From contig NZ_JALGRF010000002.1 in the NCBI RefSeq assembly GCF_022815725.1, forward strand, positions 1 to 64,000: a stretch of 64,000 bases of DNA. Reading direction: 5' to 3'. A program made the position numbers and the translations under genes. A model generated the notes under the pieces. It searched no databases. It was not told the DNA's origin and saw only the letters and a list, made by a program, of their open reading frames with translations. Below, piece by piece: positions 19,173 to 29,203 of this stretch (positions are counted from its first letter, which is position 1; every line of letters begins with the position of its first letter). The DNA is from Streptomyces sp. APSN-46.1. GTDB lineage: Bacteria > Actinomycetota > Actinomycetes > Streptomycetales > Streptomycetaceae.

Positions 19173-19619
19173 TCACGGCCGGGGGCCCTGGATCTCTACG
19201 GCCGCGCAGCGCCAGCGCAGGTCGGCGCCCTGCTCCAGGCGGAAGGCCATCGCCGAGACGCGGTCGCCCGTGGCGATGCGGGCGAAGGCCTCGATGACGC
19301 CCGGGCCGGGGTGGAAGCGGCCGCAGTGGCGCAGCACCGGGCGCAGGCGCTCGCGCAGCGGTCCGGCGGGCGCCAGGGTGACGAGCTGTTCGTACGCGGG
19401 ACCGACGGTGAGCCCCAGTAGGGAGTGGACCGGGCGCTGGCCGCTGACCACCGCCAGCAGGCGCTCGGCGAACCAGTCGTGCGGGCCGGGCCGCGGGCCG
19501 CGGGGCCCTTGAGCGGGGCGCCGCGCGTCGCGCCGCCCGGCGGGCCGGGTCGAGGCCGGGCCGCCGGGCCGGCGGCGGCTCCTGTCGCCGCCGGTCGTGC
19601 CGCGCGTCGTGGTGTCCAT
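19173..19619 (-). CDS. Rv3235 family protein
   Basis: A 148-residue protein from ATG 19619. The first 55 residues are Arg/Pro/Gly-rich and disordered; the rest (DWFAERLLAVVSGQRPVHSL, then LRERLRPVLRHCGRFHPGPGVIEAFARI and AMAFRLEQG) is the Rv3235 family domain. The family has no known function and is consistently found near secA in actinobacteria, as here, where it is convergent with secA. Confidence 0.85.
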   Translation of the reverse strand: MDTTTRGTTGGDRSRRRPGGPASTRPAGRRDARRPAQGPRGPRPGPHDWFAERLLAVVSGQRPVHSLLGLTVGPAYEQLVTLAPAGPLRERLRPVLRHCGRFHPGPGVIEAFARIATGDRVSAMAFRLEQGADLRWRCAAVEIQGPRP

Positions 19620-20037
19620 GGCGATCTGCCCCCGCACAGGTCGGGCCCGGAGCGGTACCGGGCGGTAACTTGATGGGGATCTTCTACGGTCGCCGAACAC
19701 GCCGCACAACCGTCCGCCGGGCCGCCGCGGCTGGTGGCCCCGTTCACCTATCCGAGTGCGCGGCGGCCCACCCCGGGCCCGCGTCGCCGGGCCCCGAGGA
19801 CCGGGGTGGACAGGGTTGGGGTGCCGCCCCGCACCCCGAAGGGGGACCGCGGCCTCGCCCACTCGGAGGCGTCTCCCCGGCTACCGCCGGACGGAGTCTC
19901 CCCCAGCTACCGCTGGGACGTGCCCCCAGCCCAGCCGCCCAAAGCCTGGGAGGCCCTCCAGGGCCGAGCAGTGCGAGGGTGGCGTGAGGAAGGAGTCGTA
20001 TCCTGAGGGCGTTTCCGACTACCGAAAGCAGCCGGCC
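19620..20037. repeat. Intergenic region with small hairpin repeats
   Basis: A 418-nt gap without a supported gene. At 19873-19919 are two similar hairpins, CCGGCTACCGCCGG and CCCAGCTACCGCTGGG, both with CTACCG in the centre. I recall similar CAGCTACCGCTG units between genes in many Streptomyces genomes, so this is probably a dispersed repeat. Possible promoters for the following gene are not obvious. Confidence 0.5.
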
Positions 20038-20538
20038 ATGCGCGTGTACGTCCCCCTGACCCTCCCCGGGCTCGCCGAGGCGCACAAGGCGGGCGAGCTG
20101 GGGCCCGCCCCGCTCCGCGCGTACGCCGTCACCCCCGGCCTGCGGGAGTGGTACGTGTCGGAGGACATCGAGGAGCTGGAGTACGCGGCGCTGAGCCGGG
20201 CCGCCGCCGCCTCGCTGCGGCTGCTCGCCCAGGACCCCGCCGCCCCGCGCAAGCGGGTCGTCGTGGCCCTCGACGTCGACGACAAGGCCGCCACCGCGAC
20301 CCCCGGCCTCGACGAGGCCACCCTCGGCCAGGTGACGCTCGCGGACGCGGTACGGCTCACCGTGGCCGCCGCCGTGCACGTAGACGCCGATGACGCCCGG
20401 GAGGACGTCACGGCGGCGGCGGAGGCCCTTGACGCCGCCGACGCCGGGGACGACGATGCGCAGTTCACCGTCGATGGCGCCGAGGACCACGAGCTGCTGT
20501 GGTTCGGGGTGCAGGAGATTCCGGGGTTGCTGAAGTGA
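20038..20538 (+). CDS. DUF6912 family protein
   Basis: A 166-residue protein beginning MRVYVPLTLPGLAEAHKAGEL, the usual DUF6912 start, with an acidic C-terminal half ending in ELLWFGVQEIPGLLK. The start is fixed by this conserved beginning. No function is known. Its stop overlaps the GTG of the HAD gene (GTGA), so the two are co-translated, which may mean a shared role. Confidence 0.85.
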   Translation: MRVYVPLTLPGLAEAHKAGELGPAPLRAYAVTPGLREWYVSEDIEELEYAALSRAAAASLRLLAQDPAAPRKRVVVALDVDDKAATATPGLDEATLGQVTLADAVRLTVAAAVHVDADDAREDVTAAAEALDAADAGDDDAQFTVDGAEDHELLWFGVQEIPGLLK

Positions 20539-21260
20539 CCGACGACGCTGAAGTGACCGACGCCGACGTGATCAAGGCGGTCGCGCTGACCGGCACGGCC
20601 GTCGGCCCGCACATCGTGTGGGACTGGAACGGCACGCTGCTCCACGACATCGACGCCGTGATCGCCGCCACCAACGCGTCGTTCGCCGAGCTCGGTTTCG
20701 CGCCGATCACCCTGGAGACCTACCGCGATCTGTACGTCGTCCCGGTGCCGAAGTTCTACGAGCGCCTGATGGGCCGGCTCCCCACCGACGAGGAGTGGCT
20801 CGTCATGGACGAGACGTTCCACCGGCACTACTGGACGGCCGCCGAGGACGCCGGGCTCGCCGAGGGTGCACGGGAGCTGCTCGCGCAGTGGTCGGGGGCC
20901 GGGGCCACCCAGTCCCTGCTGTCCCTCGCGCCCCATGACAAACTCGTACCGCTGGTGCGGATCCACGGCATCGACGGGCACTTCGTCCGCGTCGACGGGC
21001 GCGTCGGGCCCTCCCACACCACCAAGGCCGGGCACCTCGTACGCCATATGGCCGCCATGGAGGCGACCGGAGTGACGGCCGCCCGTACGGTCCTCATCGG
21101 AGACGCCGTGGACGACGCCCTCGCCGCCGCCCACGTGGGCGCTCGGGCCGTCCTCTACACGGGTGGTTCGCACAGCCGCGCCAGTCTGGAATCGGCCGGA
21201 GCCCCGGTCGTGGACACGCTGGCGGACGCCGTACGCACTGCTCGCGAACTGGCCGAATAG
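20535..21260 (+). CDS. HAD family hydrolase
   Basis: A 241-residue HAD phosphatase from GTG 20535. Motif I is VWDWNGTLLHD, with Asn in place of the usual second Asp, a variant seen in other phosphoglycolate phosphatase-like HADs. Motif III/IV is LIGDAVDDALAAA. A helical cap lies between. Substrate is unknown. It is coupled to the DUF6912 gene by a 4-nt overlap. Confidence 0.88.
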   Translation: MTDDAEVTDADVIKAVALTGTAVGPHIVWDWNGTLLHDIDAVIAATNASFAELGFAPITLETYRDLYVVPVPKFYERLMGRLPTDEEWLVMDETFHRHYWTAAEDAGLAEGARELLAQWSGAGATQSLLSLAPHDKLVPLVRIHGIDGHFVRVDGRVGPSHTTKAGHLVRHMAAMEATGVTAARTVLIGDAVDDALAAAHVGARAVLYTGGSHSRASLESAGAPVVDTLADAVRTARELAE

Positions 21261-21616
21261 GTACTGGCACGACGGGCCGCCCGCGTCACTGCGCACTTCG
21301 TCAAACTTATGGACCTCCTTTTGTACAGATCCGGCCCGTGACGGGCAGGGGGTCCGGCGAGATAGCCTGGTACCCGTGATCAGCGCGATAGTCATCGGGG
21401 GCACCGACGCCCCCGGCCAGCGCCCGGCGCACGACCGTGCCCGGGCCTTCGCTGATCCCCGCTGCCGGGACCTCTCGCCGATCATGGCCGATTCCCTCCA
21501 CGGCGGCTCTCACGACGGCATAGCGTCGATTCCGAACGGACATCCCGCCTCGCGGCGCTACGTCATTCCTTCCTTCACCTACGTCACGCAATGGCGCGCG
21601 ACAGGAGCCAGAGGAC
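21261..21616. other. Intergenic region before glutamate dehydrogenase
   Basis: A 356-nt gap. Short reading frames exist on both strands but none has coding character or a ribosome site. TAGCCT at about 21363 could be a -10 box. No terminator hairpin is evident after the HAD gene. I see nothing else definite. Confidence 0.3.
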
Positions 21617-24600
21617 ATGCAGACCAAGCTGGACGAAGCAAAGGCCGAGCTGCTCGCGCGGGCGGCCCGGGTAGCTGAGCACAGCCCGGCCGGGGGGCTA
21701 CTTCCGACTGGGGCCGAGCAGGGGGAGCGTCCCGACCGGGACACGGTGCTCGCCTACCTCCAGCGCTACTACCTGCACACCGCACCCGAGGACCTCTTGG
21801 ACCGGGACCCGGTCGACGTGTTCGGGGCGGCGCTCTCGCACTACCGGCTCGCCGAGAAGCGGCCGCAGGGCACGGCGAGCGTGCGCGTGCACACCCCCAC
21901 GGTCGAGGAGAACGGCTGGATGTCCAGCCACTCGGTCGTCGAGGTCGTCACCGACGACATGCCGTTCCTGGTGGACTCCGTCACCAACGAGCTCTCCCGG
22001 CAGGGCCGCGGCATCCACGTGGTGATCCACCCGCAGGTCGTCGTCCGCCGTGACATCACCGGCAAGCTGATCGAGATCCTCGGCCCCGACTGCGACGCGC
22101 ACGGCCCCCAGACCGCGCGCCCCCACGACTCCCTCGTGGAGTCCTGGATCCACGTCGAGATCGACCGCGAGTCCGACCGCGCCGACCTCAAGCAGATCAC
22201 CGTGGACCTGCAGCGCGTCCTGTCCGACGTCCGCGAGTCCGTCGAGGACTGGGAGAAGATGCGCGACGCCGCGCTGCGCATCGCCGACCGGCTCCAGGAC
22301 GAGCCGACCGCCCCCGACCTGCGCGAGTACGAGCTCGAAGAGGCCCGGGAGCTGCTGCGCTGGCTCGCCGACGACCACTTCACCTTCCTCGGCTACCGCG
22401 AGTACAACCTCGTCGACGGCGACGCCCTGTCCGCCGTGCCCGGCACCGGCCTCGGCATCCTGCGCTCCGACCCGCACCACAGCGGCCAGGACGACGCGCA
22501 CCCCGTCTCGCCGTCCTTCAACCGGCTGCCCGCCGACGCGCGCGCCAAGGCCCGCGAGCACCGCCTGCTGGTGCTGACCAAGGCCAACAGCCGCGCCACC
22601 GTGCACCGCCCCTCGTACCTCGACTACGTGGGCGTCAAGAAGTTCGACGCCGAGGGCAACGTCGTCGGCGAGCGCCGCTTCCTCGGCCTGTTCTCGTCCG
22701 CCGCGTACACCGAGTCCGTGCGCCGCGTGCCGGTCATCCGCCGCAAGGTCGCCGAGGTCCTCGACGGCGCCGGCTTCTCGCCGAACAGCCACGACGGCCG
22801 CGACCTGCTCCAGATCCTGGAGACCTACCCGCGCGACGAGCTGTTCCAGACCCCGGTCGACAAGCTCCAGGAGATCGCCACCTCCGTCCTGTACCTCCAG
22901 GAACGCCGCCGGCTGCGGCTCTATCTGCGCCAGGACGAGTACGGGCGCTACTACTCCGCGCTCGTGTACCTGCCGCGCGACCGCTACACCACCGGCGTCC
23001 GGCTGCGCCTGATCGACATCCTGAAGGAGGAGCTCGGCGGCAGCAGCGTCGACTTCACCGCCTGGAACACCGAGTCGATCCTCTCCCGCATCCACTTCGT
23101 CGTCCGCGTCCCGCAGGGCACCGTGCTGCCCGCCCTCACGGACTCCGACGTCGAGCGCATCGAGGCCCGGCTCGCCGAGGCCGCCCGCTCCTGGGCGGAC
23201 GGCTTCCAGGAGGCGCTGATCGCCGAGTGCGGCGAGGAGCGCGCCGCCGAGCTGCTGCGCCGCTACGGGGGTTCCTTCCCGGAGGGCTACAAGGCCGAGC
23301 ACCCGCCGCGCGCCGCCGTCTCCGACCTGGTCCGCCTGGAGCGGCTGGCGGAGAGCGGCAAGGACTTCGCCCTCTCCCTCTACGAGCCGGTCGGCGCGGG
23401 CCCCGGCGAGCGCCGCTTCAAGATCTACCGCACCGGTGAGCAGGTCTCCCTCTCCGCCGTCCTGCCGGTCCTCCAGCGCCTCGGCGTCGAGGTCACCGAC
23501 GAGCGGCCGTACGAGCTGCGCCGCACCGACCGCGTGAGCGCCTGGATCTACGACTTCGGTCTGCGGATCCACACCCCGGCGGGCAACGGCGACAGCCACC
23601 TCGGCGACGACGCCCGCGAGCGGTTCCAGAACGCCTTCGAGGCCGTGTGGACCGGCCAGGCCGAGAACGACAACTTCAACACCCTGGTGCTGAGCGCCGG
23701 ACTGACCTGGCGGCAGTGCGTCGTCCTGCGCGCGTACGCCAAGTACCTGCGCCAGGCCGGCTCCACCTTCAGCCAGGACTACATGGAGGACACCCTCCGC
23801 AACAACATCCACACCACTCTGCTGCTGGTCAAGCTCTTCGAGGCCCGGATGTCGCCCGGCCGCCAGGCCGCCGGCACCGAGCTCATCGACGCCATGCTGG
23901 AGGAGCTGGACGGGGCCCTGGACCAGGTCGCCTCGCTCGATGAGGACCGCATCCTGCGCGCCTTCCTCACCCTGATCAAGGCGACGCTGCGGACCAACTT
24001 CTTCCAGCTCAACGGCGCGGGCGAAGAGCACGCGTACGTGTCGATGAAGTTCGACCCGCAGGCCATCCCGGACCTGCCGGCACCGCGCCCCGCGTTCGAG
24101 ATCTGGGTGTACTCCCCGCGCGTCGAGGGCGTCCACCTGCGCTTCGGCAAGGTCGCCCGAGGCGGCCTGCGCTGGTCCGACCGCCGGGAGGACTTCCGTA
24201 CGGAGGTCCTCGGCCTGGTCAAGGCGCAGATGGTCAAGAACACCGTCATCGTGCCGGTCGGCGCCAAGGGCGGCTTCGTCGCCAAGAACCTCCCCGACCC
24301 GTCGGTGGACCGCGACGCCTGGCTCGCCGAGGGCATCGCCTCGTACAAGATCTTCATCTCGGCGCTGCTCGACATCACCGACAACATGGTCGGCGGCGAG
24401 GTCGTGCCGCCGAAGGGCGTGGTCCGCCACGACGAGGACGACACCTACCTCGTCGTCGCCGCCGACAAGGGCACCGCGACCTTCTCCGACATCGCCAACG
24501 GTGTCGCCGAGTCCTACGGCTTCTGGCTGGGCGACGCGTTCGCCTCGGGCGGCTCGGCCGGCTACGACCACAAGGGCATGGGCATCACCGCCCGCGGCGC

Positions 24601-26584
24601 GTGGGAGTCCGTCAAGCGGCACTTCCGCGAGCTCGGCCACGACACCCAGACGCAGGACTTCACGGTCGTCGGCGTCGGTGACATGTCCGGTGACGTCTTC
24701 GGCAACGGCATGCTGCTCTCCGAGCACATCCGCCTGGTCGCCGCCTTCGACCACCGGCACATCTTCATCGACCCGACCCCGGACGCGGAGACCTCGTACG
24801 CCGAGCGCCGGCGCCTGTTCGAGCTGCCGCGCTCCTCGTGGGCCGACTACAACACCGGGCTGCTCTCCGCGGGCGGCGGCATCCACCCGCGTACCGCCAA
24901 GGCCATCCCGGTCAACGCGCAGATGCGCGCGGCCCTCGGCATCGAGCCGGGCGTCACCAAGATGACCCCGGCCGAACTGATGCAGACCATCCTCCAGGCG
25001 CCCGTGGACCTGCTGTGGAACGGCGGCATCGGTACGTACGTCAAGGCCACGGCCGAGACGCACGCCGACGTCGGCGACAAGGCCAACGACGCCATCCGCG
25101 TCAACGGCTCCGACGTCCGGGCCAAGGTCATCGGTGAGGGCGGCAACCTCGGTCTGACCCAGCTGGGCCGCATCGAGTTCGCCCGGGGCGGCGCCGGCGG
25201 CGAGGGCGGCAAGGTCAACACCGACGCCATCGACAACAGCGCCGGCGTGGACACCTCCGACCACGAGGTGAACATCAAGATCCTGCTGAACGCGCTGGTC
25301 GCGGAAGGCGACATGACCGTCAAGCAGCGCAACAAGCTGCTGGCGGAGATGACCGACGAGGTGGGCCGCCTGGTCCTGCGCAACAACTACGCGCAGAACC
25401 TGGCCCTGGCCAACGGCTCGGCCCAGGCCCCCAGCCTGCTCCACGCCCAGCAGCGCTTCATGCGCCGCCTGGAACGGGCCGGACTGCTGGACCGCCAGCT
25501 GGAGTTCCTGCCCACCGACCGGCAGATCCGCGAGCTGCTGAGCGGCGGCAAGGGCCTGACCCAGCCGGAGCTGGCCGTCCTGTTCGCCTACACCAAGATC
25601 ACGGTGGCGGACGAGCTCATCCACACCGAGCTGCCGGACGACCCGTACCTGCGCCGCCTGCTGCACGCGTACTTCCCCGGAGCCCTGAACAAGAAGTTCG
25701 CGGACCAGATCGACGCGCACGCGCTGCGCCGCGAGATCATCACCACGGTGCTGGTCAACGACACCGTCAACAGCGGCGGTTCGACCTTCCTGCACCGCCT
25801 GCGCGAGGAGACCGGGGCCTCCACGGAGGAGATCGTCCGGGCGCAGCTCGCGGCCCGCGAGATCTTCGGCCTGGCCGAGGTGTGGGACGCGGTCGAGGCC
25901 CTCGACAACAAGGTGGCGGCCGACGTCCAGACCCGGGTGCGGCTGCACTCGCGGCGCCTGGTCGAGCGCGGCACCCGCTGGCTGCTCAACAACCGGCCGC
26001 AGCCGCTGGAGATCACCGGGACCATCGAGTTCTTCGGCGCGCGGCTGGGCGAGGTCTGGTCCGAGCTGCCGAAGCTGGTGCGCGGCGCCGACCTGGACTG
26101 GTACCAGTCGATCCTGGACGAGCTGACCGGCGAGGGCGTGCCGGCGGAGCTGGCGGCCAAGGTCGCCGGATTCTCCTCGGCCTTCCCGATCCTCGACATC
26201 GTCGCGATCTCGGACCGCACCGGCGTCGCCCCGCTGGGTGTCGCGGAGGTCTACTACGACCTCGCCGACCGCCTGGACATCACCCAGCTGATGGACCGGA
26301 TCATCGAGCTGCCGCGCGCCGACCGCTGGCAGTCCATGGCCCGCGCCTCCATCCGCGAGGACCTGTTCTCGGCGCACGCGGCGCTGACCGCCGATGTGCT
26401 GGCGGTGGGCGACGGCGACTCGACTCCCGAGGAGCGCTTCAAGGCGTGGGAGGAGAAGAACGCGGCGATCATCGGCCGGGCCCGGACGACCCTGGACGAG
26501 ATCCAGGGGTCGGACGACTTCGACCTGGCGAACCTGTCCGTCGCGATGCGGACGATGCGTTCGCTGCTGCGCGCGCACGGCTAG
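21617..26584 (+). CDS. gdhB: NAD-specific glutamate dehydrogenase, large type
   Basis: A 1655-residue enzyme of the 180-kDa class, typical length. The N-terminal half carries ACT-like regulatory regions (for example DMPFLVDSVTNELSRQGRGI), and the catalytic part includes GEEHAYVSMKFDP, LRWSDRREDFRTEVLGLVKA, VPVGAKGGFVAK with the catalytic lysine region, and the NAD-binding part VVGVGDMSGDVFGNGMLLS. It converts glutamate to 2-oxoglutarate and ammonia with NAD, mainly a catabolic role. Start ATG 21617 follows GAGCCAGAGGAC. A strong terminator follows. A 1710-codon open frame on the opposite strand is a GC-skew shadow. Confidence 0.96.
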   Translation: MQTKLDEAKAELLARAARVAEHSPAGGLLPTGAEQGERPDRDTVLAYLQRYYLHTAPEDLLDRDPVDVFGAALSHYRLAEKRPQGTASVRVHTPTVEENGWMSSHSVVEVVTDDMPFLVDSVTNELSRQGRGIHVVIHPQVVVRRDITGKLIEILGPDCDAHGPQTARPHDSLVESWIHVEIDRESDRADLKQITVDLQRVLSDVRESVEDWEKMRDAALRIADRLQDEPTAPDLREYELEEARELLRWLADDHFTFLGYREYNLVDGDALSAVPGTGLGILRSDPHHSGQDDAHPVSPSFNRLPADARAKAREHRLLVLTKANSRATVHRPSYLDYVGVKKFDAEGNVVGERRFLGLFSSAAYTESVRRVPVIRRKVAEVLDGAGFSPNSHDGRDLLQILETYPRDELFQTPVDKLQEIATSVLYLQERRRLRLYLRQDEYGRYYSALVYLPRDRYTTGVRLRLIDILKEELGGSSVDFTAWNTESILSRIHFVVRVPQGTVLPALTDSDVERIEARLAEAARSWADGFQEALIAECGEERAAELLRRYGGSFPEGYKAEHPPRAAVSDLVRLERLAESGKDFALSLYEPVGAGPGERRFKIYRTGEQVSLSAVLPVLQRLGVEVTDERPYELRRTDRVSAWIYDFGLRIHTPAGNGDSHLGDDARERFQNAFEAVWTGQAENDNFNTLVLSAGLTWRQCVVLRAYAKYLRQAGSTFSQDYMEDTLRNNIHTTLLLVKLFEARMSPGRQAAGTELIDAMLEELDGALDQVASLDEDRILRAFLTLIKATLRTNFFQLNGAGEEHAYVSMKFDPQAIPDLPAPRPAFEIWVYSPRVEGVHLRFGKVARGGLRWSDRREDFRTEVLGLVKAQMVKNTVIVPVGAKGGFVAKNLPDPSVDRDAWLAEGIASYKIFISALLDITDNMVGGEVVPPKGVVRHDEDDTYLVVAADKGTATFSDIANGVAESYGFWLGDAFASGGSAGYDHKGMGITARGAWESVKRHFRELGHDTQTQDFTVVGVGDMSGDVFGNGMLLSEHIRLVAAFDHRHIFIDPTPDAETSYAERRRLFELPRSSWADYNTGLLSAGGGIHPRTAKAIPVNAQMRAALGIEPGVTKMTPAELMQTILQAPVDLLWNGGIGTYVKATAETHADVGDKANDAIRVNGSDVRAKVIGEGGNLGLTQLGRIEFARGGAGGEGGKVNTDAIDNSAGVDTSDHEVNIKILLNALVAEGDMTVKQRNKLLAEMTDEVGRLVLRNNYAQNLALANGSAQAPSLLHAQQRFMRRLERAGLLDRQLEFLPTDRQIRELLSGGKGLTQPELAVLFAYTKITVADELIHTELPDDPYLRRLLHAYFPGALNKKFADQIDAHALRREIITTVLVNDTVNSGGSTFLHRLREETGASTEEIVRAQLAAREIFGLAEVWDAVEALDNKVAADVQTRVRLHSRRLVERGTRWLLNNRPQPLEITGTIEFFGARLGEVWSELPKLVRGADLDWYQSILDELTGEGVPAELAAKVAGFSSAFPILDIVAISDRTGVAPLGVAEVYYDLADRLDITQLMDRIIELPRADRWQSMARASIREDLFSAHAALTADVLAVGDGDSTPEERFKAWEEKNAAIIGRARTTLDEIQGSDDFDLANLSVAMRTMRSLLRAHG

Positions 26585-26598
26585 CCGGACCCCGCTGC

Positions 26599-26649
26599 AC
26601 GGAACGGGCCGGGCCCGGGACCTTCTGGTCCCGGACCCGGCCCGTTCGT
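26599..26649 (+). terminator. Terminator after glutamate dehydrogenase
   Basis: An inverted repeat of about 22 bp (ACGGAACGGGCCGGGCCC on one arm, GGACCCGGCCCGTTCGT on the other) with a TTCT loop begins 15 nt after the stop. Confidence 0.85.
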
Positions 26650-26689
26650 GTGCGGCGCGGGGCTGCGGGCCGTCTGAGTCCTGCGGACC

Positions 26690-26885
26690 GCTTCCCGGGC
26701 TCCGCCCGGACCCGCGCCTCAAACGCCGGCGAGGCTGAAAGATTGCCAGCGGGGCTGCAAGATCGGGCCCCGGGCCCCGCGCCTCAAGCGCCGGCGGGGC
26801 TGGATGTGGCTGATGCCGCCTGCCTGGCAATTACGAGCCCCGCCGGCGATTGAGGCGCGGGGTCCGGGGCGGAGCCCTGGCAGCG
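26690..26885. repeat. GC-rich dispersed inverted-repeat cluster
   Basis: The region holds three copies of a unit with core GCGCCTCAAnCGCCGGCG followed by GGGCTG: two direct (about 26690-26734 and 26775-26803) and one inverted (about 26838-26882). Two copies carry the flank GGGCTCCGCCC. The same unit recurs as an inverted pair at 40525-40648. This is a Streptomyces-type intergenic palindromic repeat and contains no gene. Confidence 0.75.
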
Positions 26886-26905
26886 GCGCCGCGCAGGTGC
26901 TACGG

Positions 26906-29203
26906 CTACGGCCAGAGGTTGGCCAGGGCGGGTTCCGGGGTTGGGGTGGGGGCGGGGGAGGCCGTGGGGGCCGGTGGGGTGGGGTGGCGGTCTTCCAGGG
27001 GGGTGACCGCCGGGGCCGGGTTCGGCTGGCCGAGGAAGACGCGGCGGACCACGCGCTCGGCCGCGTGGCCGTCGTCGTAGGAGCAGAAGCGGGAGCGGAA
27101 CGCCGCGCGCAGCTGCGCCGAGCGGGAGCCCCGCCAGTGGCCCGTGGCGAAGATGTCCACGAGCTCGTCCTCTGTCCGGGCGATCGCGCCCGGCAGGCAG
27201 GCCCGCAGGTCGAAGTACGTGCCGCGGGCCGCCTCATAGGCCTCCCAGTCGTCCGCGTGGATCACGATCGGCCGGTCCAGCGCGGCGTAGTCGAACATCA
27301 GGGACGAGTAGTCCGTCACCAACGCGTCCGAGGCCAGGCAGAGTTCCTCCACCGACTGGTACGAGGAGACGTCGATGAGGCGCGGATGCGCCTCGTGCGG
27401 GGCGGCCGTGTCCGCGTACGTGAGGTGCGCGCGCGTCAGGATCGTGAAGCGCGGCCCCAGATCGCGCAGCACCCGCTCGAAGTCGAGGTGCTCCGGCCGG
27501 CTGCGCCGGTAGTCGCGGTGGGTGGGGGCGTACAGGATCACCGTCGAGCCCGCCGGGATGCCCAGGCGTTCGCGCAGCTCCACGACGTCCGCCTGGGTGG
27601 CGCGGTGGAAGATGTCGTTGCGGGGGTAGCCGTACTCCAGCGTGGTGTACGGCGAGGGGATCGCCTTCTCCCACACCAGCGTCGAGTGGCGGTTCGCGGA
27701 CAGCAGGTAGTCCCACTGGTCGGCGCCGCGCAGCAGGCCCGCGAAGTCCGTCGTCGGCGTCGCGGCCGGGCGGTCCTGGAGGTCCAGGCCGACCCGCTTG
27801 AGCGGGGTGCCGTGCTGGGTCTGGAGCAGGGTCTGGCCCGGCCGCTTGACCAGGGTGCGGTCGAAGTTGACGTTGGTCACCAGGTACGTGGCGCGCGCGA
27901 GGGCGGTCCAGTACGCGGCCGAGCCCGGGCGGAGCATGGCCGTCTCCGGGGGAAGCGTGGCCGCGTGGGCCGGATCGCAGATCCACGCCGTCCGCATCCG
28001 GGGGGCCAGCTCCCGCAGCTTGGCCTCGATCGCCGCGGGGTTGCAGGAGTAGCCGCCGTGCCAGTACGCGGAGAACACCGCCAGCTCCGGCCGCAGCGGC
28101 AACAGGCGCTGGAGGCGGTAGTGCAGCCGCAGCGCCGTCTCGCGCAGCCCCCGCCAGGCGGAGAGGCCCGCCCGGCCGGTCGCCAGCGCGCCCGCGCGGC
28201 CGGCGGACAGCGCGTGGTACGTGCGGCGCAGCCCCAGCCGCATCAGGGCGTGCCGCACCCGGTCGGTCCGCGACAGCGGCAACGGCTGCGGGCCGACGGC
28301 CCGGTAGCGCCGCAGCGAGGCCGAGGCGCGGCGGAAGAACTCGGCCCGGCTCGCGCGCGGGAGGCGGCGCGGGTCGGCGTACAGGGCGCAGAAGTGATCG
28401 GCCATCCGGCGGTGCACCGCCGGGCGCCAGCGCTCCAGCTCGGGGCGGCTGGTGAGGAAGCCGAAGACCCGGTCGTACTGGTCGAAGATGTCGAGGTGGC
28501 GGCGGGTGGAGGTGGTCAGGATCGAGCCCGTCCGGCGCTGCCGGTAGTGGACGCAGACCCGGTCGAGGACGGCCACGGATTCCGCCGCCAGCAGCGCGGG
28601 GTAGGTCCAGGGGGTGTCCTCGTAGTAGCCGGAGCCGGGCGGGAACTCCAGCCCCTCGCGCTCCACGTACTCGCGGCGGTACGCCTTGTTCCACACCACC
28701 ATCAGCATGCCGAGCAGCGCCGGGCGGTCGGCGAGGCGGAAACTGGCCGGGCCGTCCTCGCAGAGCCGGTGCGCGAGGCTGTTGCGGACCGTCTCGCCCG
28801 TCCAGAAGGTGCGCGCGTAGTCGTAGACCAGGACGTCCGGGGAGCCGGTGGCCTTCAGCCGGTCGGCGATGGCCTGGAGGGCGCCCGGGGCGAGGGTGTC
28901 GTCGCCGTCGAGGAAGATCAGGTAATCGCCGGTGGCGCGGGCCAGACCCGCGTTGCGGGCCGGGCCCAGCCCCAGGTTGTGCGCCAGGTGCACGCCCGTG
29001 ACCCGGGGGTCGCGCGCCGCACGGTCGTCGATGATCGAACCGCAGGCGTCCGGGGAGGCGTCGTCGACCGCGATCAGTTCCAGATCCGGGTACGACTGGG
29101 ACAGGACCGAGTCCAGACTCTCCTGGAGGTACGCCTGAACCTTGTACGCGGGCACGATGACGCTGAACCGGGGCACGGCACATCCAGGGGTCGGCGCGGG
29201 CAT
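26906..29203 (-). CDS. Glycosyltransferase fused to CDP-glycerol glycerophosphotransferase
   Basis: A 765-residue fusion. Residues about 12-230 are a GT-A family 2 glycosyltransferase (PRFSVIVPAYKVQAYLQESL; the metal-binding IFLDGDDTL). Residues about 400-735 are a TagB/TagF-type domain (LLQTQHGTPLKRVG, ILYAPTHRD, DALVTDYSSLMFDYAALDRPI). Together these build polyol-phosphate wall polymers such as teichoic acids on the inner face of the membrane. The tail is Pro/Thr-rich. ATG 29203 has a weak GGGA site; an in-frame GTG at VPRFSVIVP and an upstream extension to 29272 are alternatives. Confidence 0.87.
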   Translation of the reverse strand: MPAPTPGCAVPRFSVIVPAYKVQAYLQESLDSVLSQSYPDLELIAVDDASPDACGSIIDDRAARDPRVTGVHLAHNLGLGPARNAGLARATGDYLIFLDGDDTLAPGALQAIADRLKATGSPDVLVYDYARTFWTGETVRNSLAHRLCEDGPASFRLADRPALLGMLMVVWNKAYRREYVEREGLEFPPGSGYYEDTPWTYPALLAAESVAVLDRVCVHYRQRRTGSILTTSTRRHLDIFDQYDRVFGFLTSRPELERWRPAVHRRMADHFCALYADPRRLPRASRAEFFRRASASLRRYRAVGPQPLPLSRTDRVRHALMRLGLRRTYHALSAGRAGALATGRAGLSAWRGLRETALRLHYRLQRLLPLRPELAVFSAYWHGGYSCNPAAIEAKLRELAPRMRTAWICDPAHAATLPPETAMLRPGSAAYWTALARATYLVTNVNFDRTLVKRPGQTLLQTQHGTPLKRVGLDLQDRPAATPTTDFAGLLRGADQWDYLLSANRHSTLVWEKAIPSPYTTLEYGYPRNDIFHRATQADVVELRERLGIPAGSTVILYAPTHRDYRRSRPEHLDFERVLRDLGPRFTILTRAHLTYADTAAPHEAHPRLIDVSSYQSVEELCLASDALVTDYSSLMFDYAALDRPIVIHADDWEAYEAARGTYFDLRACLPGAIARTEDELVDIFATGHWRGSRSAQLRAAFRSRFCSYDDGHAAERVVRRVFLGQPNPAPAVTPLEDRHPTPPAPTASPAPTPTPEPALANLWP

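Noticed and set aside
21698-26830. A 1710-codon open frame on the minus strand opposite glutamate dehydrogenase
   Set aside because: It mirrors the GC-rich codon pattern of the real gene, has no family similarity and no ribosome site. Other long antisense frames (for example opposite secA and mtrB) were rejected likewise.
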